Shown here one piece after another: positions 1 to 9,179 of a stretch of 64,000 bases of DNA. How positions within the stretch are numbered: the first letter of the stretch is position 1; every line of letters begins with the position of its first letter. The stretch is from Thecamonas trahens ATCC 50062. Taxonomy: Eukaryota > Apusozoa > Apusomonadida > Apusomonadidae. The stretch covers positions 251,407 to 315,406 of the forward strand of contig NW_013657652.1 in NCBI RefSeq assembly GCF_000142905.1, written 5' to 3'. The position numbers and the translations under genes were made by a program. The notes under the pieces were generated by a model. It did not search any database. It was not told the origin of the DNA and worked only from the letters and a program-made list of their open reading frames with translations.

Positions 1-3000
1 TTGCTCGGTCTCGAGCTCGCGCTGTGCCTTATTGCGAGCCTCCAGCGCGGCCTGCGCCTCAGCCTGCGCCTCGGCCAGCTCGGCCTGCAGCGTGTGGACC
101 TCCTTCTCCATCGTCACCCGCGCAGCCTTGGTCTCCGAGAGCTGGTCGAGCGTCGAGTCGCGGAGCGCCGATGCGCGGGCAAACACACCACGCTCGCGCT
201 CGAGCGTCTCCTTTGCCGTCGCTGTGTCGGCCTCAGCGTGCGCAATGGCCTCGCGGACCCGGGTCGTCTCGCCGCGGATCGTGTCGAGCTCGGCTGCCTT
301 GGCCTTAAACTCAGACTGCAACGCAGTGTATCCGCCCTGTGCCTCGCCGAGCTGCTTTGCGAGCGAGGCAACTTGCGCCTCAACGCTCGCCCGCCGCGCT
401 TCGGCCTCCTCGACCTGCGCCGCAAGCGTGAGCACCCGCGCGTCGGCCGACGCCTTGCGATCGGCCAGTTCGGCAAGCTCTGTCCCCAGCCGGCCCTCGT
501 CGCCCACCAGCTTGGCTAGCGACGCGTTGTGGTCGTGGATGGCCGCGGTCTTGGCGTCGATGGACGCGCTCGCTTCGTTAATGGCCGTCACAAGCTCGTC
601 CTCTTCGCCCGCCTTCTCCGCCAGCTCGCTCTGCAAGCCATCGCGTCGCGTCTTGAGCGCCGTCAGCGCCGAGTCGGCTTGGTCCAGCGCCGCAGAGAGG
701 CGGGTGCACTGCTCGCGGACTCGCGCGAGCTCGACTCGCAGCGTCGAAGCCGCGGCCTCGAGCGCGTCCTCATCTCGAGCTCATTGGCCAGTGCTGCCTT
801 GAGCTGCGCCGACTCGACCTCGACCTCGTTCTTCGACAGGAGCTGCGCCTCCACGGCCTGTGCCAGCCGAGCGTGGTGAGCGACAGCAGACTCCGAGTCA
901 GCGTGGGCAAGTGCGAGCTCGCGCTCTAGCGCCTCGATTTGGTGAGAGACCACGGTGTGCTCTTCCGCCACCGACGACCGCAGTGCCTCCAGCGACGCCC
1001 GCGAGTCAGACAGCGCTGCTGTCGAGTCCTGCATCACCTCAGTCTCGGTCTGCAGCGCCTCCACCTCGTCGGCCATGCGGACAAAGGCATCGATCGAGGC
1101 GTCGCGGGTGACGCGCGCGCTCTCGTGCTCGTGCTCTATCGATGACGTCGACGCCCGCAGGGACGCCGAGAGCTCGGTCGTCGACCGTGCCAACCGCGCA
1201 CGCTGCGCTGCGAGCGCGTCCATGTCACGCCGCAGCCGCTCAGACGTCCGCTTCGTCGCCTCCAGCGATGCCCGCGAGTTGGCCAGCTCATCAGCGAGGG
1301 CATGCGACTCGCGGTGCCGGGCCGACAGCGCCCCACGCGACCGCGCTGCACTCGCTCCGAGCTCGGCATTGGCAAGCTCCTGCAGCGTCGCCGCCACCGA
1401 CCGCACAGGCGGAGATCGGCTCGCACCACCCAGCGGCAAGGTCTGCAGCGGCGAGCTTCGCAATGGCGTTCGCGATGGTCGCACCGCCGCTGTTGACGAG
1501 TGGTTTGGCGAGTTCCAGAAGACAGCCGAGGCCTGTGACGGCGCGGCGACGCGCGGCGACCCGCGGCTTGACTGCCGCGCCGCGTACCGCTGAAACTCAT
1601 GCGTCCGCGCAAGTGACGAGGTCGCGGCCGCAACCGAGCGGCTTGCCCGGGCCGGTGTGCTTCCCCCATTGGACTTGCCAGAGAGCATCGCCGACAGCCG
1701 AGCCATTCGCTCGGCCTTGGATGGCGCGGCACGGTGCGACGCGGAGGCCTGGCGGAGCGAGGGCCGTCCGCCGCTGCTTCGCGGCGAACTCGCCGGCGCG
1801 CCGACAATGACCACCAACGAGTGTGCGCCGCCAGCGGCAAGAGCACGAACTCGCGCCGTGGCCAGGCCCGGAACAAGCGCTGGGACACCCGGCGAGGCGC
1901 ATCCGGGCTCGTCTCCGGCGGTCGGCCGGCCGAGGCGGCCGTACATGTCGTTGCCCCACGAGTAGAGGGAGCCGTCGGCGGCAAGCGCCAGAGTGTGGTC
2001 ATCGCCAGCGGCGACGTCAACAAAGGAAAGCTGCGGGAGCGGCTGGACAAGAGCGAGCGCCGACTTTCCCACCGCCAAGTGTAAAGCGCGCCGTTGGCGG
2101 CAACCGCGGCGCCGTGATACTGGCCGGCAGCGACTGCCGTGATACCGAGATCCATGAGCTGGTCCATAGGCGTCGGGCTCAGCTTGCCAAAGCCCCATGC
2201 ATAGACTGCGCCCGTCGACTGCGAGAGCGCCATCCCGCAGTGAGTCCCGGCCGCGACATGGGTGATGCTCGCTCCGTCGAGCTTGGCGAGCCGCACTGGC
2301 GAGAGCGCCGAGAGCGTCGAGCCTGTCCCGAGCCGGCCATACATACCCGATCCGGTGGCCAGGACGCCGCCGGCCGACGTAAGAAAGAGCGTAAAGTCTG
2401 AGCCGGCCGCAATGTCGACAATCCGCTCGCCAGCGTCGAGCACGTCGACAAACGAGACAGCGACGGGCGAGCACTCGGAGCCGGTCCCGCCGGTCCCGAG
2501 CTGGCCGGACGAGCCGCGACCCCAGGCAAAGACATTCCCAGCAGCATCAAGTGCCACAGTGTGTGCGCCACCGGCCGAGACGCTCGCAATGCGAATGCCG
2601 TCCAGTGCCACCACCTGAGTCGGCAGAACGGCCTGCCCAGTGGCGCCGAGGCCCAGTTGGCCGTCGTCTGCGAAAAAGCGCGCCAAAGTGGTGGAGGAGG
2701 CGGGGGGGGGGGGGGGGGGGGAGGCACGGTGAGTGGCACAGGAGGGGGGGAAGAGGGGAGAGGGGGAGGAGGGAGGGAAGGAGGGAAAGAGGAGGGAAAG
2801 GGCGACATAGGCGGTGGATGGCGGGGCGTATGGGCCCGTGCAGGGGGGCGCGGCAGAGGGGACAGGCACGGCCGCAGAGAGGGACAGGATCATGATCGGG
2901 ATCGGTGGCGTACCTCCCTTGCCCCAGGTGTAGACGGCACCGTCTGCAGAGAGGGCAGCAGAGTGGTACTCGCCGGCAGTGACAGCAGCGATGCAAACGC

Positions 3001-3115
3001 CATCGAGGGCAGCGAGTAAGCGAGGCGAGCGGATGGACGAGGTGGCGCCGGTCCCGCACTGGCCGTACATGGAAAAGCCAAAGGCCGCCACCCGGCCTGC
3101 CGAGTGCGCGTTCAT
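1..3115 (-). CDS. RCC1-repeat protein with long C-terminal coiled coil (3' end outside window)
   Basis: Exon 1 is 2914-3115 (ATG at 3115-3113); a 246-nt in-frame intron (2668-2913, GTACG...CGCAG, with a 20-base C run in the sense strand) is followed by one exon reaching the left edge. The first ~350 residues hold about seven RCC1 blades (AAFGFSMYGQCGTG, AVYTWGKG...DGQLGLG, NVFAWGRGSSGQLGTG, SLYSWGNDMYGRLG), predicting a beta-propeller. A Ser-rich linker follows, then several hundred residues of heptad-like Leu/Ala/Glu/Arg sequence. The reading frame breaks twice: near 2072 inside a blade (after GALYTW) and near 775 inside the coiled coil. One added base at each site restores the pattern and an open frame to base 1. 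RCC1 propellers serve as GEFs or as protein-docking domains; no specific partner can be named. Propeller and coiled coil are clear, the biological role is unknown. Confidence 0.8.
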
Positions 3116-3286
3116 GGCCAAGCGGGCGACAGGTCTTGCCTCGTCCGCTCGCCTGCCCGCTCGGCAGACGCGGTGATGATGTTGTTGCTGCACCGATGGG
3201 GGAAAATGGATTTACGGCTGGCTAGCATGGGATGCCATGGCAATGCCCATGGATATAACCATCGGCCGACGGGGGGCGGGGTGGTC

Positions 3287-4630
3287 TTAGGCGGGGTACC
3301 CTGATCGAGTCGGGCATTGGCCATCGTCGCAGTACCGCGGCGCCGCACGTGGGAGTGAGTGAGGGGGAAACAGGGAAAAAAGCCGTGAGGAAAAGGCAGA
3401 AAGATAGGCAACTTACAGTTGATGTCGTACGACGCGCCACACTTGCTGCCAGCGTCGGAGAATTGCTTGATAGCGGGATGGGACCAGCCGTTGAAGGGCC
3501 GAAAGTCGTCAAACGACGGGACGCCGTCGTAGTCGGCGTACCAGAGCGGAAGATCCGAGGCAAAGGTGCCAGAGCCAACGATGCCCGGGTACTGCGAGAG
3601 CGAAGTGTACATGCCCAGGTGGAAGCCGACAGCGCGGGCCTCGGAGATGAGGTCCTGGATGAACTGGGCGTTGGCGTCGAGATCGTGGCCCCAGTACAGG
3701 CCCGGGCCCTCGATGTCGAGCCAGACCATACCGAAGCGGACATTGTGCTCGCTGAGGAATGTGTGCAGGTCCTGAACCTGACCCTGCGGGTTGCCGCAGC
3801 TAGAGCAGGCTGTGTGTGTGTGTGGGTGAGTGGGAGGGGAGGGAGGGTAGCGCCGGGAGGAGGGGTGGCAGGAGATGGAGCACGTACGCTGTAGACGAGG
3901 CGAATGGAGGCAGGAAAGGTGTGAGCATGAGTCATGAGTAAGTGAAGAAAGAGGGTATGATGGCGATGGGGGGAGGGGGGAGTAGCGTACACTGTGGTCG
4001 AGATGCGCGCGCGCGGATACAGGTGGCGAGACGGGCTGGTGGTGTGAGTTGGGGGAAGAGGGAGGAGGGGGGGGGGGATGGATGGATGGATGGGACGTAC
4101 AACATGTACACGTCGACATCGTGCATGCCGCCTGCCCATGCGGCGGCGACGGTGCCCGGGGCGTTGGTGTCGGGCCTGCCGGTCGAGTGCCAGGCCTGTC
4201 GTGTCGCAGCGGGAGGGGGGAGGAGGAGGAGGAGTGAGTGCGAAAGGAAAAAGGAGGAGGAGGAGGAGGGGGGAGGGGGGAGGGGGGGTATGCAATGGAT
4301 ACCCATGGCATGGCACTGGGTCCGTGTGGCTGCATGTGCCCGTGGTTGTACCCGTGGCGGCCTGTGTGCATCCAGCTGGCGGCAGGCACTGTTGCATGGC
4401 GCGACTGAGATCAGGTGCGGCGGAGCCGATGGGGAGGGGGGGGGGAGGAGGGGTGGGGTACATACACGGACAACGGTGTAGGTCAGGTTGAGGTTCACAA
4501 GGCAGCGCATCGAGTCGGTGGAGACCGGCTGGGAGACGTCGATGCCATAGACCCGCGAGGGGAAGGCAAGAGTAGAGCCGGCAAGAGCAAGGATGACAGC
4601 AGCCGCAAGAACCAGCGGGAGCAGGTGCAT
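3287..4630 (-). CDS. Secreted GH25-type lysozyme, multi-exon with candidate microexons
   Basis: A signal peptide (MHLLPLVLAAAVILALAG) is followed by YGIDVSQPVSTDSM, carrying the first GH25 catalytic-type Asp, then FGMVWLDIEGPGLYWG and PLWYADYDGVPSF, typical of the GH25 lysozymes of nematodes and amoebae. It should hydrolyse peptidoglycan in phagosomes or outside the cell. Exon model (minus strand): 4466-4630, 4101-4195, possible 1-nt exons at 3991 and 3888, 3417-3809, 3287-3300. Phases at the outer junctions agree: VVR joins AWHSTG, and DIN joins WYPA-stop. Joining 4101 directly to 3809 puts a stop in frame. Inserting the two single bases, each flanked by a perfect AG and GTACG, gives the family-like YMFPCSSCGNP. 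A 5-nt exon (3884-3888) would also keep the frame, giving YMFVPC. Predicted length is 222 aa. Family is confident; the microexons need transcripts. Confidence 0.85.
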
Positions 4631-4814
4631 GGCGGGAGAGCGAGGGAGGTATGTCCGCTCTCCGCTCTCCGCCCGCCACTCGCTGGGGATGTCACTTTTG
4701 GCGTGCGAACCTTCTCCGAGCCACCGCTTACAATGCCATCCATCACAAAAGGGCACTCCGGTTGGAGCAGGAATGGGACAGAGAGGCACTGGCAGCCATC
4801 ATTAACGTATCTTC

Positions 4815-6201
4815 ATGTCCACCTCATCGTCTGCACTGCCGTCTCTGTCTGTGTCTCCGGCTCCGGTTGCATTGCCACTGTCCGAGGCGGCAGAGGCTGC
4901 GTCAGCGACAGCACACCCCACTCGCACTCGGTTCATGTCCGACGCCACCAACCTGCCCAACGCGCCCGAAGTCGCCCGCTCGTCGGTCCTCTCGCCGTCG
5001 TCATCGACGCCCGAGACGGCCGAGGTCAAGGGCTACGACTTTAACAACGGCATCGACTACGAGGCCATGCTCAAGGCGTACGCCACCACCGGCTTCCAGG
5101 CCACCAACCTGGCCAAGGCCATCGACCAGGTCAACGCCATGCTCAAGTGGCGGCTCTCGGACGAGCCTGTCGACGACGACGAGACCGAGGACTACACCGA
5201 CCCCGAGGTCCGCGCCCGCACCCGCTGCAAGATCTTCCTCGGCTACACCTCCAACCTCGTCTCCTCGGGCCTCCGCGAGACCCTCCGCTATCTGGTCGAG
5301 GTACGTGCTCACTCGCAGGCACACCCATCCATCCATCCCCCGCAGCCATGCCCCTCCCCCTCCCCGTACCCGCCCCCCTCCCCGCACCTGCCCCCCTCCT
5401 CCCTGACTCACCCTCCTCCCCCCCCTCGCCCCGCCGCGCCAGCACCGCATGGTCGACGTCGTCGTCTCCACCGCCGGCGGCATTGAAGAGGACTTTATCT
5501 CGTGCCTCGCGCCGTCTTACCTCGGCGACTTTGCGCTCAAGGGCAAGACGCTCCGCGACGCCGGGCTTAACCGCATCGGCAACCTGCTGGTGCCGAACAA
5601 CAACTACTGCGCCTTCCAGGACTGGATCTTCCCCATTCTTGACGCCATGGTGGAGGAGCAGAAGACCCACGGCGTGGTCTGGTCGCCGTCCAAGATGATC
5701 CACCGCCTCGGCAAGGAGATCAACGACGAGCGCTCCATCTACTACTGGGCGTACAAGAACAACATCCCGGTCTTCTCGCCAGCCCTCACCGACGGCTCCA
5801 TCGGCGACATGATTTACTTCCACTCGTACGAGAACCCCGGCCTTGTCCTCGACATCGCCTCAGACATCCGCCGCATGAACAACCAGGCCGTGTTTGCCAA
5901 GAAGACTGGCGCGGTCATCTTTGGCGGTGGCCTCATCAAGCACCATATCCTCAACGCCAACCTCATGCGCAACGGCCTCGACTACTGCGTCCTGGTCAAC
6001 ACTGCCGCAGAGTTTGACGGCTCCGACGCCGGCGCCCGCCCCGACGAGTCCATCTCCTGGGGCAAGATCCGCGCAAACGCCGATCCTGTCAAGGTCTACG
6101 CCGAGGCCACCCTCGTTGTTCCGCTCCTCGTCGCAGAGACCTTTGCCAAGAACTTTGAGCCCAAGACCGAGCCCATTCCCGAGGACGACGAGGACTTTTG
6201 A
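4815..6201 (+). CDS. DHPS: Deoxyhypusine synthase
   Basis: Two exons (4815-5300 and 5443-6201; intron 142 nt, GTACG...CCAG, phase 0) encode 414 aa. The protein makes the first step of hypusine formation on eIF5A, transferring the 4-aminobutyl group of spermidine to a lysine in an NAD-dependent reaction. Conserved blocks match the human enzyme closely: [22 protein letters not shown], the NAD-site stretch [41 protein letters not shown]-like, and SWGKIR with the active-site lysine. The N terminus is ~40 residues longer than human; ATG 4936 is an alternative start that gives a more standard length. The gene is divergent from the lysozyme gene, with 184 bp between the two start codons. A TGTAAA lies in the 3' flank. 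Confidence 0.96.
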
Positions 6202-6797
6202 AGCGGTTCCTCTCCGCCGCCTGGGGCCTGCCATCCTCAGGCGGGAGCGCTACTCTCCACGCCACCTGCCCGCCCGTCTCAACTCTGCCGTCTCCTTATG
6301 GTCGCCCGTAGATCGCTGCCATTGCCTTTCGCCGTGTTGTGTAAAGTATGTCTTCCATCCGTATCAGCATGGGTCATGTTGCGTATGGCCCAGTTTTGTG
6401 ATCACCGAATTCGCCACAGCCTCGCCTCGTCCCGCCTCGCCGCGCTCCCCGCCCCATTCCGACTCTGGCACGCACTGGCCTCGATCGCCTGTGCACCCCA
6501 GCTCTTCACCCCAAGCAGTATGACTACCAGGCTAATCTCTTTATGTCATCGTCTCTTACGGGCATGCAGCTTGCCGATTGGCCCACCCCGTGCCAGCCAC
6601 GCTCCTGGCGCGGCGCTGCTGTGCAGCGCAGCGCAGCTGCGCAGCGTCCGGCAAGGCCTTGGCCCCATCGCGAGCACATCGCCACGACACCTCGTGCTCC
6701 TGACGACTTCTCAAGCTGACTCTTGTCGCGGCAGGCGCATCAGGCGCCACAGCCTCAGCCAACCGGGGAGAGACTCGCCTCCTTCCGTGGGCGCCGT
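6202..6797. other. Intergenic stretch between DHPS and SF3B5
   Basis: About 600 bases between convergent genes. I see a possible poly(A) signal (TGTAAA at 6340) and a GC-rich self-complementary patch near 6615-6645 (repeated GCAGCGCAGC). No open frame looks coding and no tRNA-like B box is visible. Confidence 0.6.
6340..6345 (+). terminator. Candidate poly(A) signal TGTAAA downstream of DHPS
   Basis: The hexamer lies ~140 nt after the DHPS stop. The same hexamer follows H2B (58426) and the Lys-rich gene (61737), so it may be a preferred cleavage signal in this genome. Confidence 0.35.
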
Positions 6798-7067
6798 CTA
6801 GCCGTCCTCAGCGGGCGGCATGGTGTTTGCGGACGGCGGAGGGGCGCTGTGCGGGGCAGGCAGCCTGCGCAGCAGGTCGTAGCGGACCCGTGCCACCGAG
6901 TCGTTGCGTGCGACCGCAAGGTAGAGGCCCAGCGGCGGGTGTGCCAGGAACGAGGCCGTCGTGTCGCGGGCCTGCTCCTTTGCCCACGTCTCGCGGTCGG
7001 TCTCGGCCGACCCGGTCCCCGTATACCGCGCGTGCATATGGTCAAGCTTGTCCTGCACCGTGGCCAT
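6798..7067 (-). CDS. SF3B5: Splicing factor 3B subunit 5 (SF3b10)
   Basis: A single-exon 89-aa protein, close to the 86 aa of human SF3B5. It matches the family throughout: DKLDHMHARYTGTGSAET at the N terminus (human has LEHLQSKYIGTGHADT), a Trp a few residues later, FLAHPPLGLYLAVARN in place of MGHFDLLNYFAIAEN, and ARVRYDLLRRL. SF3B5 is the small helical subunit of SF3b in the U2 snRNP, packed against SF3B1 and SF3B3 and needed for branch-point recognition. The C-terminal ~20 residues are Pro/Ser-rich and poorly conserved. It lies head-to-tail behind TDP1, 117 bp downstream; that gap holds a TG repeat and a G run, suggesting separate transcription. Confidence 0.9.
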   Translation of the reverse strand: MATVQDKLDHMHARYTGTGSAETDRETWAKEQARDTTASFLAHPPLGLYLAVARNDSVARVRYDLLRRLPAPHSAPPPSANTMPPAEDG

Positions 7068-7184
7068 GATGTCCTCTCACTCTTACTCTCTCTCTTTGCG
7101 TGTGTGTGTGTGTGTGGGGGGGGGGTGGGGGGTGGGAGTGGAGTGCTAGGCTTTGCGGTCGTCGGTCGACGGCCGGCCGGCAGG

Positions 7185-8984
7185 CTAGGACGACATGGGC
7201 CTTGCGACGCAGACGCCAAACGGGTCAGGCATCGAGTACGGTTTGTCGCGCATCCACGGCTCGTTGGCCATGCCAAGTTCGCGGTCTTCGCCGACGTGCT
7301 CGAACCGATCTGGCCGCCCGACACGGTGCGGGAGTGGAAAGCGGATCACCTTGGCGGCTCCGATGGCAGGCCCGTCCTCGCCATCGCTCGAATCCGAGTC
7401 CGAGCCGGGCGGGTCGATCGGCGGCGGCGGCGGCTCAAAACACGCCTCAAACACCTCGCCGACTTGCGGGAGAAAGACAACACCAAGCTCGTACGACTCT
7501 ATCCGGAGCGAGGCCGACGGTGTGCCTGCCCGCTCGATGACGCCCCACGCCGGTTTGGAGAGGTTGGCCGAGGTGAGGAGCACCCACCAGAGGCGGCGCG
7601 GATCATTGCCGCTCACCCGCGCGTAGCTCTTAATGTGCGGGACGTGGCGGACAAGGCCGGATGCTGCTGCGTCCCATCTTGCCATGGCCACGCCAGCCTT
7701 CACCGCTCGCCGCACCTTGGCCGACAAGATCGGCAGTGAACCGCCGCCTGCATAGCCCTGGACGGAGCTGCGCACGGTCTCGGCGCTTGGAACGTACAGC
7801 GTTGCGCCGGCCCCAGCTCGCCCGCGCCCGCCCGGCAGCGCCTCCATCGACGCCAGCAGCTGGTCAGCATACCACTTCTTGGTCATCGAGCCGAGTGACG
7901 AGCATTGGAGTGCAATCGAGTCGGACGTCTCGGGGCCACTCGCAAGGGCAGCGCACTCGTCGAGTGCGCAGCGCAGCGCCAAGTGCCCGAACGCCGTCCA
8001 CGGTGTGGCCGACGTCATCCGCCGCCCTTGGCCGCCTGTAGGTGGAAGATATCCAGGGCTGGGATACGAGCCGGGCACCGAGGCGATGAGCCTCACATGC
8101 GAGTCGGCGGGTCCAAACTCATACCTTGGCAGACGATCGAGGACAAACGCACGGAGGCGTGGCAGCGCGCAAGGATCGGCAAACGAGTGGTGCTCAAAGT
8201 AGCGAATGAGATCAGCCTCAAACCGTGAGGTCGGCGACGAAGACCTGGTAGCCTTGCGTTCAAAGTCGGCGCTCCACACACCCTGGCTCTTGCTCTCCCA
8301 GTCGCCGGGCTCCATGTTGGCAGTGTGGATGACGACGCGCACGCGATCGGGCGAGAAGAACAGCATGGCCTTGGTGTGGTGGGTGCCATAGCCAAGGACC
8401 CGCGGATAAATGACGTGGACATGCGGCTCGCTTTCGTGCCCGCTCAGCGCCTTGGCCCACACTTGCGCTGCCGACGGAAGCAGCGCCCGCGCCTCCGCAA
8501 GCACCAGCGTCGGCACGGCCATCAGCGCCGGTATCGCGCTTGCCAGCCACTCGAGATCAAAGGTGTACGAGGTGAGAACCATCGCCTCGAGCTCGTCGGC
8601 TGGCGGGACTAGCTCCTCCAGCCGCACCCATCCCCCGTCGTGACTCGCCGGCTCGAATCTCCTCGGGCGGATGAGCCGGAACCCGTAACGCGCGCCACCG
8701 TCGCCACCGTCACCAGCCGCTCCCGCTTCCGCCGCCGTCCGCCGCCGCTTGGCCTCCACTCCCGACTCGTCTCCCGATTCCGAGCGCTGCCGCTTCCGCG
8801 TCGCGGCAGAAGCAGGCGCACTGCCAGCAGCAGGCGCACTTGGCTCGTCGTCCTCGGACGAGAGGCCGGTCAGGTCGATAGTCAGCGGTGGCGGGCGCCT
8901 GATCACCGCAGCCTGAGCGTACTCGTCGTCGCCGCTTCCCACGTCCTCTATCCATACCACCGAGCGGGAAGAGTCCATGCCCAA
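7185..8984 (-). CDS. TDP1: Tyrosyl-DNA phosphodiesterase 1
   Basis: A single-exon 599-aa protein (human TDP1 is 608 aa). It hydrolyses the 3'-phosphotyrosyl bond left by stalled topoisomerase I. Both HKD signatures of the phospholipase D superfamily are present: YGTHHTKAMLFFS near residue 200, and PHIKSYAR followed by LLTSANLSKPAWG near residues 465-490. Other hallmarks are LTSYTFDLEWL, VIHTANMEPGDW and SVPGSY. The first ~100 residues are acidic and basic low-complexity sequence with KRKRQ/KRRR-type clusters, as in the disordered nuclear N terminus of other TDP1s. ATG 8978 (two codons later) is an equally good start. Catalytic residues look intact. Confidence 0.96.
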   Translation of the reverse strand: MGMDSSRSVVWIEDVGSGDDEYAQAAVIRRPPPLTIDLTGLSSEDDEPSAPAAGSAPASAATRKRQRSESGDESGVEAKRRRTAAEAGAAGDGGDGGARYGFRLIRPRRFEPASHDGGWVRLEELVPPADELEAMVLTSYTFDLEWLASAIPALMAVPTLVLAEARALLPSAAQVWAKALSGHESEPHVHVIYPRVLGYGTHHTKAMLFFSPDRVRVVIHTANMEPGDWESKSQGVWSADFERKATRSSSPTSRFEADLIRYFEHHSFADPCALPRLRAFVLDRLPRYEFGPADSHVRLIASVPGSYPSPGYLPPTGGQGRRMTSATPWTAFGHLALRCALDECAALASGPETSDSIALQCSSLGSMTKKWYADQLLASMEALPGGRGRAGAGATLYVPSAETVRSSVQGYAGGGSLPILSAKVRRAVKAGVAMARWDAAASGLVRHVPHIKSYARVSGNDPRRLWWVLLTSANLSKPAWGVIERAGTPSASLRIESYELGVVFLPQVGEVFEACFEPPPPPIDPPGSDSDSSDGEDGPAIGAAKVIRFPLPHRVGRPDRFEHVGEDRELGMANEPWMRDKPYSMPDPFGVCVARPMSS

Positions 8985-9179
8985 TCTCTATGGTTGGCTA
9001 CAACACCTTTGCACGTGGGCGCCGGGACAAGACAAGTGCTCGCCCCTTTCGGCCGGTCGCCGACCGCGCGGCCGCGCAGCAGCAGTCCAACTCCAAATGG
9101 CGTGGCGGCGGGTGCATGGCATCATCACCAGCGATCATGTCATTACAGTTGTAGTCTACATTTACTTGTCCCCGCCCGC

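Noticed and set aside
1-802. Long open frames on the plus strand opposite the RCC1 coiled coil
   Set aside because: They are Ser/Ala/Arg runs produced by antisense of a GC-rich Leu/Glu/Ala coiled coil; the minus strand has the coherent heptad pattern.
2668-2913. In-frame Pro-rich insert in the RCC1 propeller
   Set aside because: It is bounded by good GTACG and CGCAG sites, holds a 20-base homopolymer, and its removal joins GKG to DDGQLGLG, completing a blade.
6202-6797. Possible tRNA or structured RNA in the GC-rich palindromic patch
   Set aside because: No A/B-box pair or cloverleaf could be built; the GCAGC repeats only form a simple hairpin.
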